Assembly (NCBI GenBank): GCA_949825045.1
Contig: OX463815.1
Span: forward strand, 16,175,231 to 16,239,230
Direction of reading: 5' to 3'
Length of the DNA stretch: 64,000 nucleotides
Origin: Argyresthia goedartella
Lineage: Eukaryota > Arthropoda > Insecta > Lepidoptera > Argyresthiidae
The position numbers were made by a program, and so were the translations under genes. Of the stretch, positions 11,930-22,779 are shown one piece after another (position 1 is the first letter of the stretch; each line of letters begins with the position of its first letter). The notes beneath the pieces are model-generated. The model did not search any database. It was given only the letters and a program-made list of their open reading frames with translations, and had not been told where the DNA came from.

Positions 11930-12840
11930 CAACTGACTCTGAGTAATGCAATGTGGCGACAATATGCGCTCACTTTCAGGGTAATTGAACTGACTGTGGG
12001 TAGTACGGTGTGGCCACAATATGCGCTCACTTTCAGGGTAATTGAACTGACTGTGGGTAGTACGGTGTGACCACAATATGCGCTCACCTTCAGGGTAATT
12101 CAACTAACTGTGGGTAGTACAGTGTGATCACAATATGCGCTCACCTTCAGGGTAGTTCAACTGACTGTGGGTAGTACGGTGTGGCCACAATATGTGCTCA
12201 CCTTCAGGGTAGTTCAACTGACTGTGGGTAGTACGGTGTGGCCTCAATATGCGCTCACCTTCAGGGTAGTTCAACTGACTGTGGGTAGTAGGGTGTGGCC
12301 ACAATATGCGCTCACCTTCAGGGTAGTTCAACTGACTGTGGGTAGTACGGTGTGGCCACAATATGCGCTCACCTTCGGGGTAATTCAACTGACTGTGGGT
12401 AGTACGGTGTGACCACAATATGCGCTCACCTTCGGGGTAATTCAACTGACTGTGGGTAGTACGGTGTGACCACAATATGCGCTCATCTTCAGGGTAATTC
12501 AACTGACTGTGGGTAGTACGGTGTGACCACAATATGCGCTCACCTTCAGGGTAATTCAACTGACTGTGGGTATTACGGTGTGGCCACAATATGCGCTCAC
12601 CTTCAGGGTAGTTCAACTGACTGTGGGTAGTACGGTGTGGCCACAATATGCGCTCACCTTCGGGGTAATTCAACTGACTGTGGGTAGTACGGTGTGACCA
12701 CAATATGCGCTCATCTTCAGGGTAATTCAACTGACTGTGGGTAGTACGGTGTGATCACAATATGCGCTCACCTTCAGGGTAATTCAACTGACTGTGGGTA
12801 GTACGGTGTGACCACAATATGCGCTCATCTTCAGGGTAGT
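11930..12840. repeat. 57-bp minisatellite, 16 tandem units
   Basis: Each unit is 57 nt with landmarks ACTGACTGTGGGTAGTACGG, GCCACAATATGCGCTCACC and TTCAGGGTA. I count 16 units by the recurring ACTGTGGG block, the first being the most diverged. Since 57 = 3x19, a frame can stay open across units on both strands; the minus frame spells NYPEGERILWPHRTTHSQL per unit. Units differ at a few diagnostic sites (GTGTGG/GTGTGA, TTCAGG/TTCGGG, CACC/CATC, GTAATT/GTAGTT). Units around 8-10 and 13-14 share combinations, which suggests unequal exchange. Nonsense variants (TAG in unit 4, TGA in others) argue against a conserved protein. Confidence 0.95.
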
Positions 12841-13310
12841 TTAGACAGTACGGTGCACGTTGTTGTATTTCATAAGGAATATTTCGTGATATGGGTCTCT
12901 TAAGATTAAATCACCATAGAGAGAATTCTCTCTACCCAATGGCTGCTTGAATGATCGACGTCTAATGAAGTTATGTGGGATTTCAAAAGGATTCCGACAG
13001 AAATTCGAAGATGTCACGGAGTTATACGTAATATAAATAAGTTCCGCTTTTACCAAAAAATTAACCAAGAACGTTTTGAGCACTTGGTTAAATCGACAAT
13101 TTTTGTAGGTTTGGTAGCTCAATTATGTACCTCTTGACATATCCCGATTCATTTAAATATTTTTTTATTGTAGCATAGTTTTTTTTTATTTTATGAAATT
13201 TTAGCCTAGTTTCAGAAACTAATTTGAACATTTCGAATGATAAACGGAGATGTCTAATTACTTTTTAAAAAGTTGTTTAAAAAAACATTCCTAGTGACGT
13301 CACTTGATAA
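12841..13310. other. No gene seen
   Basis: AT-rich DNA between the minisatellite and the next Y element. Confidence 0.4.
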
Positions 13311-13311
13311 A

Positions 13312-13990
13312 AACCGGCCAAGTACGAGAAGGATGTCGGACCCGGAAAAACGTAAAACGACAATTTTTTGTACGAGTAAACTTTTTTAATTTTTAATAAT
13401 AAAATATTAAATATATATATATATCTAATAGAACTACATTAAAAGCCGTACATCGAAACATCCAAATAGAGTTTTTGTATGTAGAATGTAAGTATTGAAC
13501 CATGTACTCAGGTTAACGAAACTCTTTGCTCATTGAAACCGAAAGTGGATAGAAATTGTGTAACTTATTTACAGAAATATAATCAAATATGATAAAAAAA
13601 CTTAATATTATTGATTATATTTTGGATGAGCAATTAGAATCGTATTATGACAAATAACTAAGCACAAAAGCAATTAAAGATCTTTTCAGATAACGCCGGG
13701 AGAGTCCAGTTTTCACCAATAAATAAATAAAACAAAATGGCTAAGAAAATGGCCATACCAATAATTTCTTGAATTGGTACTTCTTTTAATTCTAAAAAAC
13801 CGGAATGTTTCATTGTTAATTCTTATAGCAGCAATAGAAATACACCCTCTGGGAAAACTTCAGCTCTCTGCCTATTTCAGTTGATGCGGTAGAGCCCGTT
13901 AACAGACGAACAGACGGACGTACGGACAGAGAAGGCTTAGTAATGGGGTCCCTTTTGGCACCATTTGGGTACAGAACCCCAAAAAGGACC
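13312..13990 (+). repeat. Repeat Y, long subfamily copy
   Basis: It runs from AACCGGCCAAGTACGAG through GACGGACGTACGGACAGAG to TTTGGGTACAGAACCCC. The copy at 54,752-55,412 has the same internal sequence (for example GAAACTCTTTGCTCATTGAA and GTGGATAGAAATTG), so both belong to one subfamily of about 660-680 bp. No transposase is encoded. The class of this very common lepidopteran repeat cannot be decided from the window. Confidence 0.8.
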
Positions 13991-14234
13991 GCTTTGTTGG
14001 ATACTTGCGACTGGTTGTTTCTAAACGAAAAAATCAATGTCACTATTAAACATTAATATAACAACAAAAACATTCCAGAACATTGATAACCAAAATATCT
14101 CTTTACTATAATTTCACCATAAAATTATGAACTCACTTCATATTGTTACAGTTTTTACGTACCTATATATTTAGCACAAGACACAGATAATATAAATTGT
14201 TAAACCTAGTAAAATCAAATAAAACTCACGATTA

Positions 14235-14480
14235 GTGCTGCTGACCGAAATTATAAAGGTTTAGATGGCTTATTCTTTTCTGTGACTAGACCTTGAACAC
14301 ATTTATTACACTAGGCGTGATTGCCTCGTTCTAACCTTAGGATTTCACTAATGCTTAATTATAATTTAAATAAATTATTATCACTTTATAAAACTAAAAC
14401 AACTATAATATCAACATTTGTTTACGATCTGACTAACAACTGATTGATTGACTGATGGTAAAACTATTGACATTTGGCAG
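14235..14480 (+). repeat. Repeat T, copy 1
   Basis: It matches the reverse complement of 57,640-57,895 over most of its length. Shared words include GGCTTATTCTTTTCTGTG/AAGAATAAGCC, TTACACTAGGCGTGA and CCTTAGGATTTCACT. No coding content. Confidence 0.7.
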
Positions 14481-14738
14481 TTTTACAGTACAGCCAATTT
14501 AACGGCGAAAAGTATTCTACAAATACAAAAAATTACGCTATCCTTTTAGGAGTCCTTAATAGTCTCAGATTAGTTAGTGGTTATTACCATAACTTAATCT
14601 GGTCAACAACAAAATTATCTCAAAATGGCGCAAGTGGCCCTAAGAAATGTACTAACAACAATGTACTTAAATCCTGACGCTCAGCTCCATCTATGAACGA
14701 GGGAAAGCGCTTTTCTTGCATTCTGCTACGTTATGAAT

Positions 14739-14795
14739 AATACGCGGCGTAGCACTACCGCGTAGCACTCGTAGCAGCAACGTAGACGACGGGTG
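14739..14795. repeat. Cluster of CGTAGCAC motifs (1)
   Basis: GCGTAGCACT, GCGTAGCACTCGTAGCAG and AACGTAGACG occur within about 55 bp. Similar clusters lie at 22,168-22,250 and 29,350-29,398. Confidence 0.6.
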
Positions 14796-15234
14796 AAAAG
14801 TTCACCGAACAACGTGTAGATGGCGCTACTGACGATATGATAGGAGAATGGTCAACTGCGAATGTATAATTTCTTTGCATTCCCAAAATGAAATTTAAAT
14901 GTCGACATAGTCAATAGCACCATATTTTGTTAATTTCGATGAAACTCAATTAATGTGTTTTCTCTTCCGATATCTCTCATAGGATACGAAAAGTTAATAT
15001 TCAACAAACGTACCTTAAGCTCCTCCAAAATTCGGAATACCATTAGAAAGCACTAATATACTGTAAACTTAAATGCTTCCCTTCTACTTTCTAGTTGCAA
15101 TCCTAATGAGAGCTCTACAAGCACTCTTTGATCTGTGCCCGACTCACGCATGAAAGTGGAACTTTGAGTTTTATAATAACTTGTCCAGGGGCAGTTTTAA
15201 AGTGGATTCAAGCTCCCTATTGTGTAGATTCGGT

Positions 15235-15350
15235 CGTTCGCCGCGCCCCGCCCCCCGTTGACGTCATGCCGTGACGTCAGAGCTCACCTGCCCCCCTCCC
15301 CTTCCCGCTCCCCTCTTGCCCCCCGGAAGCCCTCTATAACCGGGACAGAG
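15235..15350. promoter_or_regulatory. GC-rich promoter-like patch with two CRE palindromes
   Basis: In AT-rich surroundings this block has Sp1-like CCCCGCCCCCC (about 15,246-15,256) and two perfect TGACGTCA octamers at 15,259-15,266 and 15,272-15,279, 13 bp apart. A C-rich run and CTCTATAACC (about 15,330) follow. On the minus strand GGGGGGCAG|GTGAGC is a good splice donor, so a minus-strand first exon ending near 15,290 is as plausible as plus-strand transcription. No convincing start codon is attached in either direction. Confidence 0.45.
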
Positions 15351-15359
15351 CCAACACAC

Positions 15360-16280
15360 CCCGAGCGTAAAATGAGTAACTGGATTTCCTAAATAAAATT
15401 TAGTTACCCGGATTTGGAGGCCTGTAATCATTTGTAAATCATATTGTTGCATATTTGGTGTGGGGCTTATATGTTGAGGCTATGCCTGCCTATAGATAAG
15501 CATATACATTTATATACAGGCAGATACCTTGTCACATAGACATGCTGATGATATAGACATGATGTGAAAGCAGCGAGATAAGGTCAACCCCATAAATACT
15601 GGGGCGACATATGGATTTGGACTTATAAATATGAAACAGTACAAACAAACACTTTATTTTCTTGTGAAGTACGAGATCGCCTTTATGCATGATTTTTCTT
15701 TATACAGTTGAAAAACTCAGTTCATATTATAAAATCAAATACGAGAGAATATTATAATTTATTTATTCAGTTTCAGCTTTATTTTTTACCCGACTACAGC
15801 GAAGCAGGAGCAAAGGACGGTTATGTGTTTGACCGGTATGAATGTATTTTAATTTGTTTCATCAGATCATCTAAACGACTTGTCAGAATTTTACAAATTA
15901 GGTATCGCTAGAAGCGTATAATTTTTCCGCTTGTTATAGAATCTGTGACGTCGTACTGAATTAAATAGGACGCCCTATAAAGGGCATAAAGTACTAGATA
16001 TTTTTCTTTAAGGTTTTGAACAGGGCATGTTGGGTATCAAATTAAAGAGATTAATTAGCACTTTCCAAAAATATATATCTTGTTCGCTGATTTGCTTGCA
16101 TTTAGTCGTTAGAATCGTAATGACTGCCCGTTTGCTACAGGTTTCATACTCTTTAGAGCGCGATGCTTAGTAGTTGGCTTTTATTTTTTGGACTTATTGT
16201 CTTGTTTCATAATTTTTTATACCAATGCTTCCTTTATGTATTTCAGCCTTAGCATGTTTTCACCTATGTCGACCACGGAT
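15360..16280. other. No gene seen
   Basis: AT-rich DNA without recognised elements. Confidence 0.4.
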
Positions 16281-16281
16281 A

Positions 16282-16660
16282 CACTGGCCTTTTTTTTTTT
16301 TTTTGTTGGAGGGAAAAAAAATATATTACCCATGCCCAGGAGTCAGACCTCCCTGCTATGTCTGGGTCCCCACATATTGAGCGGGCATCAGCTCGTGTGC
16401 TATACGGACTAAAAACAACCCCTTTGTGTTTATAGTTATCTATATATGATTTTACTGAGGCCCTGGCCTCGGTTTAGTTTGCGCCAGTTGGAGGAAAGTT
16501 AAGCGATGTGAGCAACATTTGACAATTGTATACACAAGATGTTGTATACTGTGAGTTTTGTATTGATGAGGGGCAATATCAGTATCTTTAGCTTTCGCGG
16601 AAACCATGCCAGCAATACGCTGTGCGTGCGACCTCATATCTCGCTCAGCCCTTAACATTG
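16282..16660 (-). repeat. Poly(A)-tailed retroposon-like sequence, minus strand
   Basis: Read on the minus strand, a moderately GC-rich stretch (GCTGAGCGAGATATGAGG onwards) leads through ATGTGGGGACCCAGACATAG and CTCCTGGGCATGGG to a long A tract (complement of the T run at 16,291-16,308). This looks like the 3' end of a non-LTR retrotransposon or retrocopy. A 68-codon frame is open at its upstream end but has no domain I recognise. Confidence 0.4.
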
Positions 16661-16734
16661 CATCGATGGATGTATTTTATTTAAATATTCACTTATATTT
16701 TTAAACAATGTTCCTTAATTCGTGTGCCCTAGGA

Positions 16735-16865
16735 ATCAGAATCAAATGTCTTTATTACTGGAGATATTTACATATACTTAGCAAACGTAATTTTTTGCCT
16801 CTTCTCTACATTAGACCACTGTGGGAGAAGAGGGGCGAAGAAACTCCCAAAGATTGGTTTTTAGG
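16735..16865 (+). repeat. Repeat U, copy 1
   Basis: It matches the reverse complement of 28,976-29,090: ACATATACTTAGCAAA, CATTAGACCACTGTGGGAG and GAAACTCCCA are shared. Non-coding. Confidence 0.6.
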
Positions 16866-17140
16866 ACTCTTTTAAAAATTGGTTGTGAACTAATACAAAT
16901 ATTACAGTATTCATTATTATAATTAGCAGGAATAACTAATTACAATTTTTTTATGGAAAATTCTGTTTTTTAACAGCAATTCACAGAGAATCTATAAAAC
17001 TAACCTGTCAGTGAATTGTACCTACTATGTAGGAGGTCTTTGTAGATGTTTACGTGAACTTCGTAACAAGTGATATCTTGAAATCTCTACATGTGTAAGT
17101 TTTAGTATCACTTTGTGGTGGATCCTTGTTTTTGCATCAA

Positions 17141-17174
17141 CCACAGAACATTTAAATTATTAAATGTTCTGTGG
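17141..17174. other. Perfect 15-bp-stem hairpin between 8-bp direct repeats
   Basis: CCACAGAACATTTAA, loop ATTA, then the exact complement. GCATCAAC occurs immediately on both sides (partly overlapping the stem on the left), as if a small hairpin had been inserted with a target duplication. Confidence 0.6.
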
Positions 17175-17656
17175 CATCAACTTTGCAAAGAAATGTGAAC
17201 ACCAAGTGAGTTCCGTCCGTTCTGTCAGTTCCGTCCGTTCCGTCCGTTCCGAAGGCACAAAGTGATCAACATCGTTCGTAAAATCAATATTCGTTATTAC
17301 TTTTGTTAAGTTTTATTTGTATTTGTACCGTAATTAAGTATCCATCGTATCGTTACGCTGTTAAACAATTAAAGCAATAACAAATTAACAAAAACATCAA
17401 ACATTAAGTGTACAAATGGAGGCCTTTAAACAAAGCACATGTTTACAGAGGTCTCAATACACGTAGGTTTAAGGTGATACGAAACAAAGGGGGTTTTTTT
17501 AGAATCCTTTTACTCCATTATAAAGTTACCTACAAATTTTATTTTTAGCTTAATGTATATTGAGTATTTGATCAAGATTCTCACTGAAGGAAAACGCGAT
17601 TGAAGGAACTTTTCTCAAAAGATTTTAACTTACTAATTTCATCGCGGTAGATATTA

Positions 17657-18965
17657 CATAGTCAGGTCATAAGTTATGTCACATGTGTAATATGAAATAA
17701 TTTAGACATGTTTATTATTTATGTAAACATTTATATAGCAAAATGAACTTAATAACACATAGATTCTTATGGTAATAAAGTTTATTCAAAATGACCCCCG
17801 CGATTTTGAATACAGGCCTTTATTCTGCGCGGCCAGTCGTCTATCGCAGCACGATCGAGGTCCATGTCAATATCGGCGGCTGCCTTAATCAAGGATGCCT
17901 TGAGTGACTCCAAATCAGGATGAGGCTTTGAGCAGGCCTTTTCCTCCAAGTGTTGCCATATCTTGTAATCTAACGGACTCAAATCTGGTCTGGAGGAGGG
18001 CCAGTCTTCGTGCCGGATGAAGTCGATTTCACGCGCCGCCAGCCAGTCTTGTGTGCTTTTCGCTCTATGAGCTGGCGCAGAATCTTGTTGGAATACCCAG
18101 TGCCTGTTATTAAACATGGTATGAGAAACAGGTTCCACAAGGTTCTTGAGGACTGTATTTTGATACACAACTGCATTCGTTTTTACGCCTTTCTCACAAA
18201 AATGTACCTCAGTTAAGCCCCAATAAGAGACTCCCAACCAAACCATGAGCGAGGATGGAAAATGACCTCGTTGGACACGCGGAATACGGTTGCTCGCTTC
18301 TTCACTGCTGTGTGCGTACACCTTATCATTTTGTTTGTTGTAGCTCTCTTCCACGGTGAAAAATTTTTCATCCGAAAAAAGAATTTCCCGATTCTTTTTT
18401 CCCGCGTACCGCTTCAACAAAGCGCGGCATCTCTTCAGTCTCAGGTCCATTAAACGAGCGTCCAAACGATGTCCTGTTTTTCTTCGATATGCCCTAAGCC
18501 CTAAGACTTCATTTAACACCCTTTTCACCGTGGTCCTGCTTAACCCCATCTGAAGGGCCAACAGTTTCTGCTTACGTATGGGATTTCTTTGAATTCGCGC
18601 CTTCACAGCTTTTATCACTGCTGGAATCCTAACAGAGCGAGGGCGACCACTTCTTGACCTGTCATCTACACTAGAGTCTTCATTGTATCGTTTTATGGTA
18701 CGATAAACGAATCTTTTGGTTATATTAAAATTTTTCAGTAAGTCGAAAATCTGAATTGGCGCGTAACCGCAACGATGCAACGCAATAACTGCGACACGGT
18801 CTTCTTTAAGTGTCCACTCCATATTTAAAAATGAGGAAAATTCTAAAAAGTACAAATTTTTATTTTCATGAAAAATTCGAAATTCGAATTCAATAAACTT
18901 TTTTGTGGCCAGCGTTCTAAATTCAAAAGTTTTTATTGTGTGACAGAACTTATGACCTGACTGTG
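17657..18965 (-). mobile_element. Complete mariner-type transposon, copy 1
   Basis: The outer ends are CATAGTCAGGTCATAAGTT (left) and, read inward from the right, CACAGTCAGGTCATAAGTT. They give imperfect terminal inverted repeats of about 27 bp, each flanked by TA (17,655-17,656 and 18,966-18,967). The element is 1,309 bp and carries one uninterrupted transposase gene. The copy at 38,436-39,731 shares the same ends. Confidence 0.92.
17782..18822 (-). CDS. Tc1/mariner transposase, DD37D type, intact
   Basis: It encodes a 346-residue cut-and-paste transposase. The frame is open further upstream into the terminal repeat, but the family-like start is the Met of MEWTLKEDR (18,820-18,822). Residues about 4-46 and 66-108 form two helix-turn-helix regions joined by a GRPR hook (residues 59-62), which would bind the terminal repeats. 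Catalytic aspartates are visible as D151 (LFSDEKFF), D247 (VFQQDSAPAHR) and D285 (PDLSPLDYKIW). The 37 residues between the last two mark a DD37D, maT-like mariner subgroup. No stop or frameshift interrupts it. One change close to the third catalytic residue (WPSSRPD here, WPSSSPD in the second copy) might affect activity. Element ends and TA duplications are intact, so it could still be mobile. Confidence 0.93.
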   Translation of the reverse strand: MEWTLKEDRVAVIALHRCGYAPIQIFDLLKNFNITKRFVYRTIKRYNEDSSVDDRSRSGRPRSVRIPAVIKAVKARIQRNPIRKQKLLALQMGLSRTTVKRVLNEVLGLRAYRRKTGHRLDARLMDLRLKRCRALLKRYAGKKNREILFSDEKFFTVEESYNKQNDKVYAHSSEEASNRIPRVQRGHFPSSLMVWLGVSYWGLTEVHFCEKGVKTNAVVYQNTVLKNLVEPVSHTMFNNRHWVFQQDSAPAHRAKSTQDWLAAREIDFIRHEDWPSSRPDLSPLDYKIWQHLEEKACSKPHPDLESLKASLIKAAADIDMDLDRAAIDDWPRRIKACIQNRGGHFE

Positions 18966-19557
18966 TATACATATATTCGTAAACTCTCCTTGAAAATATT
19001 TTTGACCAAATATTATTATATAATTATTTTTAAACAATATTTATTTGGCGCTAAGTTATTTTAGTTTGAGTCGAGCGCATTGTTCGCGCTCTCTTTTCTT
19101 TCTTATGTGAAAGTAATTAACGCTGTCACTTTCGTATACATTCGTATTCCTTTTACGTATAATTTTTTCGTATCACCTTAAATATAATTTCACCCAAAGG
19201 TATAGTTAATTAACGAGACCCAAGGATTGTCTCCTCCAACGTAGGTATAACCAATCAGGGTGATTTACATGTCTTCCAATTTAGCAGGCGATGTCGTTTT
19301 GCGAATTGGGCTAGGCTCTGCGCCAGCTACTTCGGGAAAATATTCTCGTCTCATTCGCGTCCCGACATTTTCATCAAACAGACTCAATCATTTGGTAGAC
19401 CGATGTATGGCGAGTATAAAGATATTCCCGATTTTCTAAATTTATTTATTTTATATTTCGATGTGCAGTTTCCAACTGTTTGGTCTGCCGCCCCGCTCGC
19501 GCCGCCACATTCGAAAAATTGTGCCTAAAAACGGTTATTTGACAATATCTCCGTTAT

Positions 19558-19770
19558 GACCTCTGTGGCGTTGCGGCTGCGGCTCTGCCTACCATGTGAG
19601 AGGTCCCGAGATCGATCCCCGGCTGGGGATAAAAAAAAATAACCTCAGGTCTTGGATATTTATATGTGTGTGATGTCGCTGTTTCTGGTTCCCACGACAC
19701 AGGGAGTCCTAGTGTGGGCTCCACAAAGCAATGTATGTGCCTGTATATAAGTGTTTATGTTTATGTCAAC
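19558..19770 (+). repeat. tRNA-derived SINE (S family)
   Basis: The head GACCTCTGTGGCGTTG (box A-like) is followed by GAGATCGATCCCCGGCTGGG (box B-like), an A tract, GTCGCTGTTTCTGGTTCCC and TCCTAGTGTGGGC, and ends near GTGCCTGTATATAAGTG. This is one of the more complete copies of the family. Confidence 0.82.
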
Positions 19771-20087
19771 TTATTGAGTTACAGTCTTCTAATGAAATAA
19801 ACTAGAGAAAACTCTTTTAATTATTGTCTCAACCTCTTTTTGTGAAGTGAATCGCAAACGTGGAAGTGAATCGTTGAAGATGGTTCTATAAAACTAATTC
19901 ACATATTTTTTTAAATTTTTGTTTTGATAACTTCAGAAGTTAGGATCAAAAAAGGGCCAAAAATTGCCTTTCCCCCCCCCCCCCCCCCCCCAATCCCCGA
20001 AACTACAAAATCTAAAATTATGAGAAAAATACAGAATATAGAACCCATAAAGCAAAACATTACAGGAAATTCTATCCGGAATTTCTA

Positions 20088-20258
20088 CAAACTTATAATA
20101 AATGCACCTGGTTACGTACATGGAGTATGAAAGTACAATAACTTTGTAAATAACATTTTGCTACGTAAAATCCAAACTATTCACTCCCCACCATCCCCAC
20201 CATTAATAAGTGGTACGGAGCCCTTCGTCCGAGAGCCCGGCTCGTACTTAACCGTCTT
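20088..20258 (-). repeat. Repeat Y fragment, head portion
   Basis: GCACCTGGTTACGTACATGG, AACTTTGTAAATAACATTTTG and GGTACGGAGCCCTTCG are the complement of the Y head and its following 150 bp (compare 48,610-48,806). Confidence 0.7.
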
Positions 20259-20264
20259 TTTTAA

Positions 20265-20398
20265 ATATGATCTGCCACTTATAAATGTTGAGGTTACGAG
20301 AGATGTATGCCAGGATCGTAGCAGGTGGAGGTCTTTGGTCTCTGCCTACCCCTCTTCCGGGAAATAGGCGTGAGCATATGTATGTATGTAAGGTCTGC
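20265..20398 (+). pseudogene. LINE polyprotein C-terminal remnant
   Basis: It translates to RSRWRSLVSAYPSSGK then stop, matching the C-terminus seen in many lepidopteran RTE-type LINEs ('DRSKWKSVVSAYP'). A 3' stretch with GTATGTATGTA repeats follows. Only the last 25 or so codons survive. Confidence 0.55.
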
Positions 20399-20654
20399 CA
20401 CTTTTCGAGGGTTCAATGCCAGCAATTAGCCCTGATGCATTTTTCTGATGTTTGAAAACTTTATTTCTATGAGTAGAATTGCCAATGCAAATAATATCGT
20501 AGCTTAGGTATGCTGCAATAGCTCTGTGGACGCAATTAGTGTGAGTCTCCTTGCTGGGTATACAATAGTACATTGTTGCCCAGGTATAGAAAGTAAGCAA
20601 GAGATGGACGAGTCAGTTCTAGCTTATTTATTTAGCTAGTAGTAGCTTATTTAT

Positions 20655-20945
20655 GCAAAATCATTGACCGAGCGACCGAAGCGTCCAGTTTCGAGTTTGG
20701 TCAAAAATGCCTTCGTTCGTCTGTCTGTTCTCGCCTCTGGTCGATTTTGACGAAAATTGGCACACAAGTTACTTGTTTTTTTTTTTTTAAAGATCGCGCA
20801 TTTTGAAATGTTGGGAAATAGGGAGGAAAAAGGGGGAATTTCAATCAAATTTAAGAGACACCCTAAGTACTTCATTCTGCACAAGATGTTGCAAAAAAAA
20901 TTCAAAAGAGAGGAGTGGTGGGCGGAAAGGGAGGGGAAATAGAAG
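20655..20945 (+). repeat. Repeat W, copy 2
   Basis: It shares GACCGAGCGACCGAAGCGTC, GATTTTGACGAAAATTGG, TTCATTCTGCACAAGATGTT and a G-rich end with 5,565-5,930 on the same strand. Confidence 0.65.
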
Positions 20946-21070
20946 CAAAGACAACTGTTCTCACAGAAGCAATAGTTAGTTTACTGGGCTGCTGGGTAAT
21001 TAAAGTCTGGCCGCTGACAGAATGCGATCCTGAAAGCTCAAAACCATAATGCATCTGCAATGAAAAATAT

Positions 21071-21403
21071 TTTATCTACACACGTGTCATAAAACCTCTT
21101 TACTGTGTCCAAAAACCACACGTTACGACCAGCATAGATAAACTTCTTGGTAAAAACTCATTTCTTATCTGAATACTGATACATTATGACCATAATGTAC
21201 TAAAATTTGTCAAATTATGACATCAAATTTCGAACGCCGACGCCCACCTGCGTGCCGCTCTATGCGTGATATGTGTGTAGATAAACTAGTGTATGTAACT
21301 GTACATAATTTGGCATTAAAACTCTCGAGTGATATTATGAGTTTAATAAACCCACTCTCGAGTTTTAATGCCCTCCATTATGTAGCAGTCACTTAAACTA
21401 CTA
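21071..21403 (-). repeat. Repeat X, copy b (internally deleted)
   Basis: It runs from TTTATCTACACACGTGTCAT to the complement of the TAGTAGTTT end. Compared with the other copies it lacks the middle part containing the GTTCAGGAACCGCATG block. The CATTAAAACTCTCGAG hairpin is present. Confidence 0.82.
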
Positions 21404-22165
21404 TCTTATTATGTACGCATTAAGGAAATGTCATGATCGCATATTAAAAACGGCCGAAGTGACGGCTTCATTTATTTAGATTTAAACTGTTTTAGTTGGG
21501 ACGCTTCTGGAAATGGGAAGTGTAGGAAAGTCAATATATTAAATAATAAAATAGAAATAAATGTAGTAATTCTGCAATTGTAGACTCAACGCAACATACA
21601 ACAAAATAGACAAACAAACTAAAATAAGTGAAACACACAATAAGTAAACACAACAAACAGCAAACAGATTAAAACATACAACATAGAGATGAAACAGAGA
21701 ACTAGCAAGCACGACACATTAGTATGATGAAAATTCACAGCCTTAGTGACGAGGTATGAGCTGTTTGAGGATTTGTGACAACAGATGGGGAATTGGTATA
21801 ACCTGTTCAATAAAACTGCGGGATTTATTACGTTCATAGACTCGGTACGCGTCGGAATCCAGAGAGAGCGGGCAGTCCTACAGACTGATTCACCACGTTT
21901 TATGAGAATTTGAGCTGGCTCGTTGGAAAAAAGTCAAGCTGAAACACTTGTCATTGTGGAAATTAAGTCAATCATAATAGCTGAAGTCCTACATCACACA
22001 CCCAGCATTACACAAATATGTGATATCAGAAGCGTTATGATTTATTTTAGAATTATGTATCTCCATTCTCTGTTGACATATTTACGTTTCAGCACACAGT
22101 GTTGGCCGATAAGATTTTCATCTAGGCAGCATCTTGTAGCAAGCGAGATCGTACTGGAGGCTAAC
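21404..22165. other. No gene seen
   Basis: AT-rich DNA; A-rich around 21,540-21,700. No conserved frame. Confidence 0.4.
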
Positions 22166-22167
22166 GA

Positions 22168-22250
22168 TCCGTAGCAGCTCGTAGCGCTTTCGTAGCACAT
22201 CCGTAGCGCTCGGGCCTACGAAAGTACCTGCCTACGAGAGTATTCGTATG
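22168..22250. repeat. Cluster of CGTAGC motifs (2)
   Basis: CCGTAGCAGCTCGTAGCGC, TTCGTAGCACATCCGTAGCG, then inverted CCTACGAAAG and CCTACGAGAG. Direct and inverted copies of the same word lie within 80 bp. Confidence 0.6.
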
Positions 22251-22779
22251 GCTCAGTGCGACTCTGTAAATTGTAGTGAAACCAAATAGAAGATGTTTAA
22301 GTTTTAAAGTGAAGTCAATCTACACAAATTGGCACACATTAAACTAGACTAGTTAAAATTAAGTTTTAAAAACAAATATTGATTAATTTTGGAGCCTTCC
22401 GAATACCGATTAAAGCTAAGCAACTAAGATGACGTCATGATGACGTTTAGTTGTCTAGTTGGCTGTTAATTTTAGTTTGTGTCACCTTCCAAATCGCAAC
22501 CAATATTGTACATTTATACCGATTCATACACAGACCTAAAATGTAAACATCAATTCTGTGGATTCACCTTTATGTGGGTAGAACACGTTGCAAGTTTTGA
22601 TATCCGATCAAGCACGCTACTAGTTGTAAGCACGCCAGCTCGCGCCATTCCTTACGAACACCTGCCTCAGATCCCGCTTGCATCTAGATCCACGTGAAGC
22701 GTTTGATCTCCAGAAGCTGCAGCTCAAAAATCGATTAAATCCAAAAGCATCGTTGAGGTCTCGAGGCGGAGGGTCCTCG

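Larger units (their letters stand above)
17469..19181. mobile_element. TTAA-flanked MITE-like element split by a mariner
   Basis: Left end TTAA|GGTGATACGAAA (TTAA 17,469-17,472) and right end TTTCGTATCACC|TTAA (TTAA 19,178-19,181) form perfect 12-bp inverted termini with TTAA duplications, the signature of piggyBac-type insertion. About 400 bp would remain once the nested mariner (17,657-18,965) is removed, and this remainder codes for nothing. It is therefore best read as a non-autonomous element that later received the mariner. Confidence 0.65.

Noticed and set aside
12128..12730. 200-codon minus-strand frame with a 19-residue repeat, as a repeat protein gene
   Set aside because: It is wholly produced by the 57-bp minisatellite. 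Neighbouring units carry nonsense variants, and the opposite strand is just as open.
11930..12840. CRISPR-like array
   Set aside because: Units are contiguous 57-bp tandem repeats with no unique spacers, and the DNA is eukaryotic.
16452..16658. 68-codon minus-strand frame as a small gene
   Set aside because: It is continuous with a poly(A)-tailed retroposon-like sequence and has no recognisable domain.
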